From the NCBI GenBank assembly GCA_019421345.1, contig JAHZFL010000011.1:1-64000 (forward strand): DNA of 64,000 bases. Reading direction: 5' to 3'. This document shows, in pieces, positions 33,589-42,040 of this stretch. The notes under the pieces were generated by a model. It searched no databases and was not told the origin of the DNA. It was given only the letters and a program-made list of their open reading frames with translations. Origin of the DNA: Roseburia sp. (lineage in GTDB: Bacteria; Bacillota; Clostridia; Lachnospirales; Lachnospiraceae). Each line of letters starts with the position of its first letter. Positions within the stretch are counted from its first letter, which is position 1. The translations under genes were made by a program, and so were the position numbers.

Positions 33589-34956
33589 ATGGGATTTTCA
33601 TTAGATGTCAGCGTACCGGTGATCACCGTATTTTTGCAGGGACTGCTCAGCTTTTTCTCGCCGTGTGTGCTGCCGCTTCTGCCACTTTACATAGGCTATC
33701 TGTCGGGCGGAACGGCGCAACTGGGAGAGGACGGCAAGGTTACCTATGCGCGAAAGAAGGTGTTGCTCAATACCATCTTTTTTGTACTCGGCACAAGCTT
33801 TGCGTTTTTTCTGCTGGGAATCGGCGTTTCTGCATTGGGAAGCTTTTTCCGTAGCAATCATCTGTTATTTACAAGGATCGGTGCGATTTTAATTATTTTA
33901 TTCGGACTTTATCAGCTTGGAATTTTTGGAAAATCGGAGTTTTTGGGAAAAGAGCGCCGCTTTCTGCCGCCGCTTGCGAAAATGACGATGTCACCGATCA
34001 CGGCGCTGATCATGGGATTTACGTTCAGCTTTGCATGGACGCCGTGCGTTGGCCCTGCGCTCACCAGCGTATTGCTCATGACGGCGACGGCGGAATCACA
34101 GCTTGTGGGAATGGCGCTGATCGGCGTATACACGCTTGGATTTGTCCTGCCGTTCCTTGCAGTTGGCATGTTTACGACAAAGCTGCTGGAGTTATTTAAG
34201 AAGCACAGAAACGTGGTGCAGTACACGGTAAAAATCGGCGCGGTCTTAATGATCTTAATGGGTGTGCTGATGTTTTCCGGAAAAATTAACGCTATCAGCG
34301 GCTATTTATCGAGCATCTCAGTGCAGGAGGAAGCTGGAGACGAGGATGCGGATGCCGGAGTACAGGAAGAAAGCGGACAGTCCGCAGAGGGCGAAAATGC
34401 AGCCGCCGGCGGTGGAAACGAGAGCACAGCAGATGATGGGAAGGATGCCGCAGCTTCGGAGGGTGCAGGATCAGAGGATTCGGGTGATAAGAATACGCAG
34501 CCGGACCGGGAGCTGATTCCTGCGATTGATTTTACGCTCACAGACCAGTTCGGAAACACACATAAGCTTTCTGACTATAAAGGAAAGACCGTATTCTTGA
34601 ATTTCTGGGCAACATGGTGCCCGCCGTGTCGTGCCGAGATGCCTGATATTCAAAAGCTTTATGAGGAATATCAGGACGCAGGGGATGACTCGGTTGTGAT
34701 TCTTGGGGTTGCTGCGCCAAACTATGGCGGAGAGAAGTCAGAGGACGAAATTACTGCATTTTTGGAGGAAAACGGCTATACCTATCCGGTTGTGATGGAT
34801 GAGGGCGGAGAGATGTTCATGCAGTACGGAGTATTTTCCTATCCGACAACCTTTATGGTGAATAAGGACGGGAACGTATACGGCTATGCGAGCGGACAAC
34901 TGACGGAGGATATTATGCGTGACATTATCCGACAGACAGTAGACAGTACGAAATAA
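33589..34956 (+). CDS. CcdA-TlpA fusion: membrane thiol transporter plus thioredoxin domain
   Basis: 455 residues from ATG 33589 (GGAGG five bases upstream). The first 230 residues have six helices and the two redox-active Cys regions of CcdA/DsbD (LLSFFSPCVLPLLPLY and FAWTPCVGPALTS). A Glu/Asp/Ala/Gly-rich linker (about 245-305) leads to a TlpA/ResA-like domain with NFWATWCPPCRAEMPD and the cis-proline in FSYPTTF. The membrane part would move electrons from cytoplasmic thioredoxin (encoded just upstream) to the outer domain, which reduces exported partners. The two functions are more often separate genes. Confidence 0.88.
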   Translation: MGFSLDVSVPVITVFLQGLLSFFSPCVLPLLPLYIGYLSGGTAQLGEDGKVTYARKKVLLNTIFFVLGTSFAFFLLGIGVSALGSFFRSNHLLFTRIGAILIILFGLYQLGIFGKSEFLGKERRFLPPLAKMTMSPITALIMGFTFSFAWTPCVGPALTSVLLMTATAESQLVGMALIGVYTLGFVLPFLAVGMFTTKLLELFKKHRNVVQYTVKIGAVLMILMGVLMFSGKINAISGYLSSISVQEEAGDEDADAGVQEESGQSAEGENAAAGGGNESTADDGKDAAASEGAGSEDSGDKNTQPDRELIPAIDFTLTDQFGNTHKLSDYKGKTVFLNFWATWCPPCRAEMPDIQKLYEEYQDAGDDSVVILGVAAPNYGGEKSEDEITAFLEENGYTYPVVMDEGGEMFMQYGVFSYPTTFMVNKDGNVYGYASGQLTEDIMRDIIRQTVDSTK

Positions 34957-35065
34957 AATTTATTCTGCTAGCATAGTAACTTGCACATCCATTCGATTCG
35001 TAGTAATCTGTTTTTAGAAAACATTGCTGGCAAATAAGATGTGATTTTAGAAAGCAGGTGACGCT

Positions 35066-35485
35066 ATGAAAGAGATGCTTTATTGGGCGGTAGGATGGAT
35101 TACAAAGATACACAATTACATTCTGCATTTAAACGATGCGTTTGAGTACAATTTTACAGACAAGGAGCTGCATTTTCTGGTGGTAGGCGTTTTGGGTATG
35201 GGACTTGTGTTCGGCATTTATCCGATATTCCGCTGGCTTGTCCAAAGAAACCATGTGCTCACACTTACATGGATCTATGTATTTACGCTTATTATCGTGC
35301 TCACCTTTGCCATTGAGATCGGTCAGAAGATCACCCATTCCGGCAATATGGAATTTGCCGACATCATGACAGGCGTGCTTGGCTTTGTGCTGATGTTTTT
35401 TGTGTTTGCCACGATCAGGGAAGTATGTCGGATGATTTTGCGACTATTTTCAGAAAAGCAGAAGGACGATGACGGCAGAAGGTAG
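35066..35485 (+). CDS. Small polytopic membrane protein, VanZ-like
   Basis: 139 residues with about three to four hydrophobic segments (about 35-57, 67-85, 103-125). The stretch EIGQKITHSGNMEFADIMTG resembles the VanZ-family pattern of an acidic residue and Gln followed by a conserved Asp before a glycine. The match is partial. Starts nine bases upstream of a YitT gene and is probably co-transcribed with it. The function is unknown. Confidence 0.55.
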   Translation: MKEMLYWAVGWITKIHNYILHLNDAFEYNFTDKELHFLVVGVLGMGLVFGIYPIFRWLVQRNHVLTLTWIYVFTLIIVLTFAIEIGQKITHSGNMEFADIMTGVLGFVLMFFVFATIREVCRMILRLFSEKQKDDDGRR

Positions 35486-35493
35486 GAAAGAAA

Positions 35494-36381
35494 ATGAATG
35501 AAATTTTAAAACGGATCACAGAGACACTCATGGTAGTACTTGGAAATTGTCTCTACGCATTTGGCGTAGCAATGTTTATCGTACCGGGCGGGCTGATCAC
35601 AGGAGGCTCGACCGGTATCGGTCTGTTTGTGGCAGATGTGACAGGGATCCCGGTCACGGCATTTGTGTTTGTGTTTAATCTTGTGATGTTTTTGATCGGC
35701 TTTTTTGTGTTCGGCAAAAAATTTGCGGCAAATACCATTGTAAGTACGTTCAGTTACCCCATTGCATTAGAATTGATCACAAGACTGCTTGGAGGATACC
35801 GACTGACCGACGATATGGTGCTGTGCATGGTGTTCGGCGGCATTTGCATCGGTGCCGCAATCGGAATCGTGATACGGATGGGAGCGTCGACCGGCGGTAT
35901 GGATATTCCGCCGCTTGTGCTAAACCGCTATTTTAAGATACCGGTTTCCGGCGCAATTTATGTGTTTGATATGATGATCCTGCTGCTTCAGGCATCACGC
36001 AGCAGCGGGGAGCAGATTTTGTACGGCATTCTGCTTGTCATCGTATACAGTACCGTGCTTGATAAATGTCTGATGCTTGGAACGGCAAAGATGCAGATCA
36101 AGGTTGTGAGCGAGAAAATACAAGAAATCCGCCAGGCGGTTCTTACGGATATTGATCGGGGCGTTACGATGATAAACAGTGAGACCGGTTATATGAAGCG
36201 CAGCACGCAGATGCTTTTGACCGTGGTGTCTATGCGCGAATTGGCGCGGACGGAAAAGCTGATCCACAGCGTAGATGCGGACGCCTTTGTCATCATCAAT
36301 AAGGTGAGCGAGGTATCGGGCAGAGGCTTTTCCAGTAAGAAGCGTTATCTGGAACAGGGAAAAGGAGAGATACATCCATGA
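35494..36381 (+). CDS. YitT family membrane protein
   Basis: 295 residues: five to six membrane helices (DUF161-type, residues 1-185, with GGLITGGSTGIGLF and GASTGGMDIPPL) and a C-terminal DUF2179 domain (about 215-285, with DRGVTMINSETGYMKRS and VDADAFVIINKVSEV). The function is unsettled; members are common in Firmicutes. Its stop overlaps the start of the LysR regulator by four bases. A second paralogue is at 61344. Confidence 0.9.
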   Translation: MNEILKRITETLMVVLGNCLYAFGVAMFIVPGGLITGGSTGIGLFVADVTGIPVTAFVFVFNLVMFLIGFFVFGKKFAANTIVSTFSYPIALELITRLLGGYRLTDDMVLCMVFGGICIGAAIGIVIRMGASTGGMDIPPLVLNRYFKIPVSGAIYVFDMMILLLQASRSSGEQILYGILLVIVYSTVLDKCLMLGTAKMQIKVVSEKIQEIRQAVLTDIDRGVTMINSETGYMKRSTQMLLTVVSMRELARTEKLIHSVDADAFVIINKVSEVSGRGFSSKKRYLEQGKGEIHP

Positions 36382-37283
36382 CACTGCAGCAGTTGAAATA
36401 TGCGTTGACGATCGCAGACTGCGGCTCGATGAATGAGGCGGCAAAGCACCTTTTTTTGTCACAGCCGAGCCTCTCAGAGACAATAAAGGAATTGGAGCAG
36501 GAGATTGGAATGCAGATTTTCCTGCGCTCCAACCGGGGGATTGTGATCACGCCGGAGGGCGAGGAGTTTTTAGGCTATGCCAGACAGGTGACGGAGCAGT
36601 TTGGATTATTGCAGTCCCGCTATGTGGAGAAGCAGACGAGAGAGAAGTTCAGCGTTTCCATGCAGCATTATACATTTGCCGTCAATGCGTTTGTGGAGAC
36701 GGTCAAGCGGGCGGGAATTGACAGTTACGAATTTGCGGCGAATGAGACGACGACCTATGATGTCATGGAGAATGTGCGCAATTTTAAGAGTGAGATCGGG
36801 GTACTTTATCTTAATGATTTTAACGAAAAAGTGATGACAAAGATCATCCATGAAAAGGGGCTGGAATTTACGGAGCTGTTTGCCTGTGATACTTATGTTT
36901 ATCTGTGGAACGGTCATCCGCTTGCCTCAAAAGCGGTTATCACGATGGAGGAGCTCGACGAATATCCCTGTCTCTCCTTTGATCAGGGAAAGAACCATTC
37001 ACTATATCTGGCGGAGGAAATGAAAAGCACTTATGAGTACCGGCGGCTGATCAAGGCGACGGACCGGGCGACGCTATTAAACTTTATGAAGGGCTTGAAC
37101 GCATATACGCTCTGCTCCGGCATTATCTGTGAGGAATTAAACGGAAGCGAATATCTTGCCGTACCGCTTGCGGAGACAGAGAAAATGCGCATCGGATATG
37201 TCAAGCGCAAGGGGGCGACGATCAGTCATACCGGAGAAATCTATATTGAGGAGCTAAAAAAGTATAAGGATAAGATTATGTGA
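36378..37283 (+). CDS. LysR-family transcriptional regulator
   Basis: 301 residues. The N-terminal winged helix has MTLQQLKYALTIADCGSMNE and the recognition helix SQPSLSETIKELEQEIG. The rest is the periplasmic-binding-like effector domain (about 90-295). The first codon overlaps the YitT stop (ATGA), so it is made from the same transcript. It is followed by a hairpin and metNIQ. Control of metNIQ or of the YitT operon is possible but not shown. Confidence 0.92.
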   Translation: MTLQQLKYALTIADCGSMNEAAKHLFLSQPSLSETIKELEQEIGMQIFLRSNRGIVITPEGEEFLGYARQVTEQFGLLQSRYVEKQTREKFSVSMQHYTFAVNAFVETVKRAGIDSYEFAANETTTYDVMENVRNFKSEIGVLYLNDFNEKVMTKIIHEKGLEFTELFACDTYVYLWNGHPLASKAVITMEELDEYPCLSFDQGKNHSLYLAEEMKSTYEYRRLIKATDRATLLNFMKGLNAYTLCSGIICEELNGSEYLAVPLAETEKMRIGYVKRKGATISHTGEIYIEELKKYKDKIM

Positions 37284-37285
37284 AA

Positions 37286-37336
37286 AGAAGCCGAGGGTTT
37301 GCTATAGGGACTTCCTATAACTGACTATCGGCTTCT
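37286..37336 (+). terminator. Composite hairpin between lysR gene and metN
   Basis: AGAAGCCGA (37286-37294) pairs with TCGGCTTCT (37328-37336); inside it TATAGG (37303-37308) pairs with CCTATA (37314-37319). No T tract follows directly. Likely a terminator or RNA-stabilising element. Confidence 0.5.
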
Positions 37337-37406
37337 CGTATTAGCGCGTTTTTGGAACGGTTGCTATAATAGCTATTGTAAATTTACGAAACAGGAGAAA
37401 AAGCAT

Positions 37407-38462
37407 ATGCCAATGATTGAAGTACGTCATTTATATAAAAGCTTTGAGCAAAAGGGCAATACCGTGGAAGCGCTGCGGGATATTTGCCTTGCGATCGAGG
37501 CCGGTGACATTTACGGAATTATCGGAATGTCCGGCGCAGGCAAAAGTACGCTCGTGCGGTGTTTAAATTTTTTGGAGCGTCCCACGGACGGCGAAGTGCT
37601 CATTGAAGGCAGGAGCCTTGCAGAGCTTTCGGAAAAGGAGCTTCGCGCACAGCGCGGCGATATTGCGATGATTTTTCAGCATTTTAATCTCCTGATGCAG
37701 AAGAATGTGATTGACAATATTTGTTTTCCGATGCAGATTCAGGGGGAGAAGGACGCAAAGGCAAAGGAGCGCGCCTATGAGCTGTTAAAGACGGTGGGCT
37801 TGGAGGAGAAAGCGAAGGCTTATCCGTCGCAGCTTTCCGGTGGGCAAAAGCAGAGGGTGGCGATTGCCAGAGCGCTTGCGTGCAATCCGAAGATTTTGCT
37901 CTGCGACGAGGCGACAAGCGCCTTAGACCCGCAGACGACGGCGTCGATCCTTTCCTTATTGAAAGAGATCAACCGTAAATTCGGCATCACGATCGTGATT
38001 ATCACACATCAGATGTCGGTGATCCGGGAAATTTGCAGCCATGTGGCGATCGTAGAGAAAGGGGAGATTGCAGAGCAGGGACTGGTGGAGGATATTTTTA
38101 ATCATCCGAAATCGAAAGCGGCGCGTGAACTGATCTTAAAGGATCGGCCGGAGGGAAGCTGGGAGAGCGGCGCAGAGTGGAACGGCGGTGAGCGTCAGGC
38201 GGACCGTGTGGCAGGTGATAAAAAGCTTAGGATCGTATTTTCTGAAAATTCGGCTTTTGAGCCGGTGATTGCCAATATGGTCTTAAAGTTTGGTACGCCG
38301 GTGAACATTCTGCGGGCAGACACTAAGAATGTGGGCGGCGTTGCAAAGGGAGAGATGATCTTAGGGATGCCGTCAGATGAGACGCTGGAACAGGAAATGG
38401 AGCAGTATCTGATCGAAAAGGGCTTGGAGATCGAGGAGGTGACGGAAGATGTGGACGAATGA
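37407..38462 (+). CDS. metN: Methionine ABC transporter ATP-binding protein
   Basis: 351 residues. ABC motifs are Walker A GMSGAGKST, Q loop FQHFNLL, signature LSGGQKQRVAIARAL and Walker B ILLCDEATSALDP. The C-terminal NIL domain (about 275-350) senses methionine in this family. The order metN-metI-metQ is conserved. Substrates are methionine or related compounds. The metI start lies 14 bases inside this gene, so translation is coupled. No SAM riboswitch was seen upstream. Confidence 0.93.
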   Translation: MPMIEVRHLYKSFEQKGNTVEALRDICLAIEAGDIYGIIGMSGAGKSTLVRCLNFLERPTDGEVLIEGRSLAELSEKELRAQRGDIAMIFQHFNLLMQKNVIDNICFPMQIQGEKDAKAKERAYELLKTVGLEEKAKAYPSQLSGGQKQRVAIARALACNPKILLCDEATSALDPQTTASILSLLKEINRKFGITIVIITHQMSVIREICSHVAIVEKGEIAEQGLVEDIFNHPKSKAARELILKDRPEGSWESGAEWNGGERQADRVAGDKKLRIVFSENSAFEPVIANMVLKFGTPVNILRADTKNVGGVAKGEMILGMPSDETLEQEMEQYLIEKGLEIEEVTEDVDE

Positions 38463-39108
38463 AGTGATTATGATGATCGTGCGGGGGATCGGTGAGACAG
38501 TCTATATGACGGTGGTCTCCACACTGCTTGGATATGTATTTGGGCTTCCGATCGGCGTTTTGCTGGCGGTGACAGATAAGGACGGGATCCGTCCGAATGC
38601 GGTGTGCTACAAGATACTCGATGTGATCGCGAACATCATCCGAAGCGTGCCGTTTTTGATCCTTTTGATCTTACTGATTCCGTTTACCAGAGCGCTTGTC
38701 GGAAAAAGCTACGGATCGACGGCGACGATTGTTCCGCTTGTGATCGCAGCAGCGCCTTTTATCGGGCGCATGGTAGAATCCTCCTTAAAGGAAGTAGACG
38801 GCGGTGTGATTGAGGCGGCCCGCTCAATGGGCGCGAGCAATTTTACGATCATCACAAAGGTCATGCTTGTGGAGGCGAGAACCTCGTTGATTACGGGAAG
38901 TACCATAGCGATCGGGACGATTCTTGGGTATTCCGCAATGGCAGGCAGCGTCGGCGGCGGCGGACTTGGCGATATTGCGATTCGTTACGGTTACTACCGT
39001 TATGAGACAGAGATTATGATTGTGACGGTGATCCTATTGATCGTGCTGGTGCAGATTTTCCAGACCATAGGAATGCGGATCGCGGCAAAGCTTGACCGGC
39101 GCAGATAG
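38449..39108 (+). CDS. metI: Methionine ABC transporter permease
   Basis: 219 residues with five membrane helices and the EAA coupling loop EAARSMGASNFTIITKVMLVEA (split here at the conserved G). LVEARTSLITG and AGSVGGGGLGDIAIRYGY are characteristic of MetI. It overlaps metN by 14 bases and precedes metQ by 116 bases. Confidence 0.93.
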   Translation: MWTNEVIMMIVRGIGETVYMTVVSTLLGYVFGLPIGVLLAVTDKDGIRPNAVCYKILDVIANIIRSVPFLILLILLIPFTRALVGKSYGSTATIVPLVIAAAPFIGRMVESSLKEVDGGVIEAARSMGASNFTIITKVMLVEARTSLITGSTIAIGTILGYSAMAGSVGGGGLGDIAIRYGYYRYETEIMIVTVILLIVLVQIFQTIGMRIAAKLDRRR

Positions 39109-39186
39109 CGTTTGTAGGAAGCGCCGGCATGAAAGCAACAAGGATAACATCCGAAATATAGAAACAGAAACATAACTTAAGACGGG

Positions 39187-39208
39187 AAAATTGCAGAATG
39201 GCAATTTT
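39187..39208 (+). other. Hairpin just upstream of metQ ribosome binding site
   Basis: AAAATTGC (39187-39194) pairs with GCAATTTT (39201-39208) through AGAATG. It ends four bases before the TGGAGGA of metQ. It could protect the metQ part of the transcript and raise binding-protein levels. Confidence 0.5.
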
Positions 39209-39224
39209 AGAAATGGAGGAAATT

Positions 39225-40106
39225 ATGAAGAAGAAAATCTTGGCAGGAATTTTAACAGGGTTGCTGGCAGTCGGTGTTCTGGCAGGCTGCGGGGGCGAGC
39301 AGGGCGGTGAAGCCGCAGGAAACAGCGGTGTACAGACGGAAGGTACGGAGACTGGACAAAAGGCAGAAGGTAAGGGAACGATTACTGTAGCGGCTTCCGC
39401 GACGCCCCACTCGGAGATTCTGGAGCAGGCAAAGCCGATCCTTGCAGAGCAGGGCTGGGATTTGCAGGTCAAGGTATTTGACGATTACAACCTTCCGAAT
39501 GAAGTGGTGGAGAGCGGTGAATTTGACGCAAATTATTTCCAGCACATCCCGTATCTTGAGAATTTCAATGAGACAAAGGGCACGCATCTGGTCAATGCGG
39601 GAGGCATTCACTATGAGCCGTACGGAATCTATCCGGGAACAAAAAAAGACTTATCAGAGCTGGCAGAGGGCGATGTGATCGCAGTGCCGAACGACACGAC
39701 AAACGAAGCGCGCGCGCTGCTTTTGCTGCAGGACAACGGAATTATCAACATCCGTGAGGGCGCGGGCTTGGAGGCTACGGTAAACGATATTGTGGAAAAC
39801 CCTTACAACGTGGAAATTCAGGAGCTTGAGGCGGCACAGGTTGCCCGCGTAGTTCCGGAGGTGGAATTTGTTGTTTTAAATGGCAACTATGCGCTTGCAG
39901 CAGGCTATTCCGTGGCAAAGGACGCGATCGCTTATGAGAAATCGGATTCCGAGGCGGCGCAGACCTATGTAAATATCATTGCGGTCAAGGAAGGAAACGA
40001 GACAAACGCGGGAGTGCAGGCGCTGATAGAGGTGTTAAAGTCAGACGCTATCGTGCAGTACATCAATGATACCTATGACGGTGCGGTGATTCCGTTTACC
40101 GAATAA
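39225..40106 (+). CDS. metQ: Methionine-binding lipoprotein
   Basis: 293 residues from ATG 39225 with TGGAGGA upstream. The lipoprotein signal MKKKILAGILTGLLAVG ends in lipobox LAGC (Cys22). The mature part has the NlpA-family segments VAASATPHSEILEQA, YFQHIPYLENFN, NDTTNEARALLLLQD and LNGNYALAAG. It captures the substrate outside the membrane for MetNI. Confidence 0.94.
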   Translation: MKKKILAGILTGLLAVGVLAGCGGEQGGEAAGNSGVQTEGTETGQKAEGKGTITVAASATPHSEILEQAKPILAEQGWDLQVKVFDDYNLPNEVVESGEFDANYFQHIPYLENFNETKGTHLVNAGGIHYEPYGIYPGTKKDLSELAEGDVIAVPNDTTNEARALLLLQDNGIINIREGAGLEATVNDIVENPYNVEIQELEAAQVARVVPEVEFVVLNGNYALAAGYSVAKDAIAYEKSDSEAAQTYVNIIAVKEGNETNAGVQALIEVLKSDAIVQYINDTYDGAVIPFTE

Positions 40107-40128
40107 AAAGGAAGTAAAGAGACGCGGT

Positions 40129-40791
40129 ATGTTTCAGGACTTAAACGATATTTCAGACGGAAAAATATATACAGAAAATGATATGGTGCGTGTGGCGGCA
40201 AACGATTGTGCGGGCTGCCACGCATGCTGTGAGGGAATGGGCGATACGATCATCCTTGATCCGCTGGATGTGCATCGGCTTTGTGCGGTAACCGGAAAAA
40301 GCTTTGAGGAGCTGATGCAGCAAGAGCTTGAGCTGCATGCCGTGGAGGGCTTGATTCTGCCGAATCTGGCAATGGTGGGGGAAAAGGAGCGGTGTGCCTT
40401 TTTAAATGAGAACGGCAGGTGCACGATTCACAGTCACCGACCCGGCATATGCCGGGTATTTCCGCTTGGCAGGATTTATGAGACGCATGGCATCCGCTAT
40501 TTTTTGCAGACAAATGCCTGTCAAAAGAGCGAGCGGACGAAGAAAAAGGTCAGTAAGTGGCTTGATATGCCGGACGGAAAGAAGTATGAGCAGTTTCTTC
40601 TTAGGTGGCATAGTCTGCGCGGAAAGCTTACACAGGCACTTTTAGGAGAGCAGAGTGATGAGACGAAAAAAGCGCTGAATCTGTTTGTACTTCGGTTGTT
40701 TTTTCTCACGCCTTATGATGCGGCAACAGATTTTTACGAGCAGTTTTATGAGCGTGCTGCAAAGGTGGAGAGGCTTTTGGCGGAGAGCTGA
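40129..40791 (+). CDS. YkgJ-family cysteine-cluster protein
   Basis: 220 residues. The cysteine pattern NDCAGCHACCEGMGD near the N terminus, then GRCTIHSHRPGICRVFPLGR, is typical of YkgJ/Fli-type putative metal- or Fe-S-binding proteins. The molecular function is unknown. No signal peptide. Starts 23 bases after metQ, so it may belong to the metNIQ transcript; it ends at a strong hairpin. Confidence 0.85.
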   Translation: MFQDLNDISDGKIYTENDMVRVAANDCAGCHACCEGMGDTIILDPLDVHRLCAVTGKSFEELMQQELELHAVEGLILPNLAMVGEKERCAFLNENGRCTIHSHRPGICRVFPLGRIYETHGIRYFLQTNACQKSERTKKKVSKWLDMPDGKKYEQFLLRWHSLRGKLTQALLGEQSDETKKALNLFVLRLFFLTPYDAATDFYEQFYERAAKVERLLAES

Positions 40792-40810
40792 GAAGAAGTG
40801 CATATAATCA

Positions 40811-40850
40811 AAAAATGAGTGATTTTCGGTTAAGAAAATCACTCATTTTT
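40811..40850. terminator. 17-bp perfect hairpin, bidirectional terminator
   Basis: AAAAATGAGTGATTTTC (40811-40827) is fully complementary to GAAAATCACTCATTTTT (40834-40850) with loop GGTTAA. It follows the YkgJ gene and is immediately followed by the second 38-base repeat array. Confidence 0.85.
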
Positions 40851-40857
40851 AACATAA

Positions 40858-40944
40858 GAGCGGCTGGCGAAGAGTGACGCTCGTTGTTTGCATAAGAGCG
40901 GCTGGCGAAGAGTGACGCTCGTTGTTTGCATAAGCGTGACGCTT
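40858..40944. repeat. 38-base palindromic tandem array, locus 2
   Basis: Two full 25-base units (40858-40882 and 40896-40920) and a truncated one (40934-40944), joined by GTTGTTTGCATAA. Arms are GAGCG and CGCTC. The linker differs by two bases from that at 32978-33123, while length and period are identical. Confidence 0.85.
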
Positions 40945-41009
40945 GTTGTTTGCCTGCTGTAGAAATAGAAGTAACGCATGGCTGCCGTGCAAGGCGGAAT
41001 GCGCTGTTG

Positions 41010-41867
41010 TCAGCGTCTTGTATTTGCAAAAAATGCGACTGCGATCGCGCCCGGACCCACATGCGTACCGATCGCGCTGCCGATGGTGGTGACGGGGAGA
41101 TCATCGGTATAGTCTTTCCAAAGAGATTTATTATCTGCGATATATTTTTTGAGCAGGGAATCGTCCAGACCGCTGTAGGCAAGCGCATACGGCATGGCAA
41201 AATCGATACCGCCACATTTGGCAGTCTCCTCCCGCAGCATATTACTGCCGTTTTTTGAGCCTCTGGCTTTTCCGAGCACATGTACCTCGCCGTCTGTGAC
41301 AGTGAGCACCGGCTTAATGGAAAGCAGACTTCCGGCAAGCGCGGCAGCGCCGGAAATGCGCCCGCCGCGTTTTAGATATTCTAAGGTGTCGAGAAGCGCG
41401 ATCAGGTGAATATCCTTTCTGCGCCATTCTAAGATTCCGGCAATTTCTTTTGCCGACATTCCTTCCTCGCGAAGTGTGCAGGCATGACGTACAAGAAGCT
41501 GCTCGCCGATGCAGACATTTTCGCTGTCGACAATATGGATGCAGTCCTCGTAGCCTTCCTGTGCAATATGCGCGCCCTGCCAAGTACCGGAGAGCTTGGA
41601 GGAAAGCGTGATAACAACTGCGGTATCGCCCGCCTCCTTTACACTGCGGAAAACAGCCTCAAATTCGTGCGGAGGAATTTGGCTTGTGGTCGGCATACAA
41701 TCGCTTTCAATTAATTTTTCAAAAAACTGTCGGTGGGAAAGTGTTACCCCGTCTAAATATTCCTCCTCTCCGAAAATTGTCTTTAACGGTAAAACAGTAA
41801 GATTTAATGCATCCGCCTGTGCCTTTGTCAGATCACAGGCAGAATCTGTAATAATTCGTACACTCAT
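41010..41867 (-). CDS. DegV-family fatty-acid-binding protein (FakB-like)
   Basis: 285 residues. The start is the ATG whose first base is 41867, eight bases after AGAGGAG on the minus strand; an upstream ATG at 41900 has no site. Family marks are MSVRIITDSACDL, then PTTSQIPPHEFEAVF, then LSSKLSGTWQGA and the C-terminal TTIGSAIGTHVGPGAIAVAF. DegV proteins bind a fatty acid and present it to the kinase FakA for phosphorylation. The promoter is bracketed by two TTTGA-n3-TCAAA palindromes of FabT type, which supports a lipid role. Confidence 0.9.
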   Translation of the reverse strand: MSVRIITDSACDLTKAQADALNLTVLPLKTIFGEEEYLDGVTLSHRQFFEKLIESDCMPTTSQIPPHEFEAVFRSVKEAGDTAVVITLSSKLSGTWQGAHIAQEGYEDCIHIVDSENVCIGEQLLVRHACTLREEGMSAKEIAGILEWRRKDIHLIALLDTLEYLKRGGRISGAAALAGSLLSIKPVLTVTDGEVHVLGKARGSKNGSNMLREETAKCGGIDFAMPYALAYSGLDDSLLKKYIADNKSLWKDYTDDLPVTTIGSAIGTHVGPGAIAVAFFANTRR

Positions 41868-41888
41868 AAATCGGTCTCCTCTTAAAAC

Positions 41889-41901
41889 TTTGATAGTCAA
41901 A
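41889..41901. promoter_or_regulatory. FabT-like operator 1 (degV start site)
   Basis: TTTGATAGTCAAA, a dyad TTTGA-n3-TCAAA about eight bases downstream of the degV -10 on the minus strand, so it overlaps the transcription start. FabT sites in streptococci have the same half sites. Confidence 0.6.
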
Positions 41902-41909
41902 CTAAATGC

Positions 41910-41938
41910 ATCATACTGGAAAACAGAAGGTTTGTCAA
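41910..41938 (-). promoter_or_regulatory. Sigma-A promoter of degV
   Basis: Read on the minus strand: TTGACA (41938-41933), 17-base spacer, TATGAT (41915-41910). It lies between two FabT-like operators. Confidence 0.8.
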
Positions 41939-41943
41939 GATAA

Positions 41944-41956
41944 TTTGATTGTCAAA
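41944..41956. promoter_or_regulatory. FabT-like operator 2 (upstream of degV -35)
   Basis: TTTGATTGTCAAA, five bases upstream of the degV -35 and 55 bases (about five helical turns) from operator 1. It also lies about 45 bases before a TATAAT at 42000-42005 that may serve lrgA. Confidence 0.6.
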
Positions 41957-42040
41957 GTATATATTTTGTGCTGTGGCTTTTCTTTTTGTGTCAACGTGCT
42001 ATAATGGGACTTGCCCAAAAAGAGAAAAAGGAGAAGAAAG

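Noticed and set aside
37284..37406. SAM riboswitch ahead of metNIQ
   Set aside because: The gap is only 123 bases and holds a simple nested hairpin; none of the conserved S-box sequence blocks is present.
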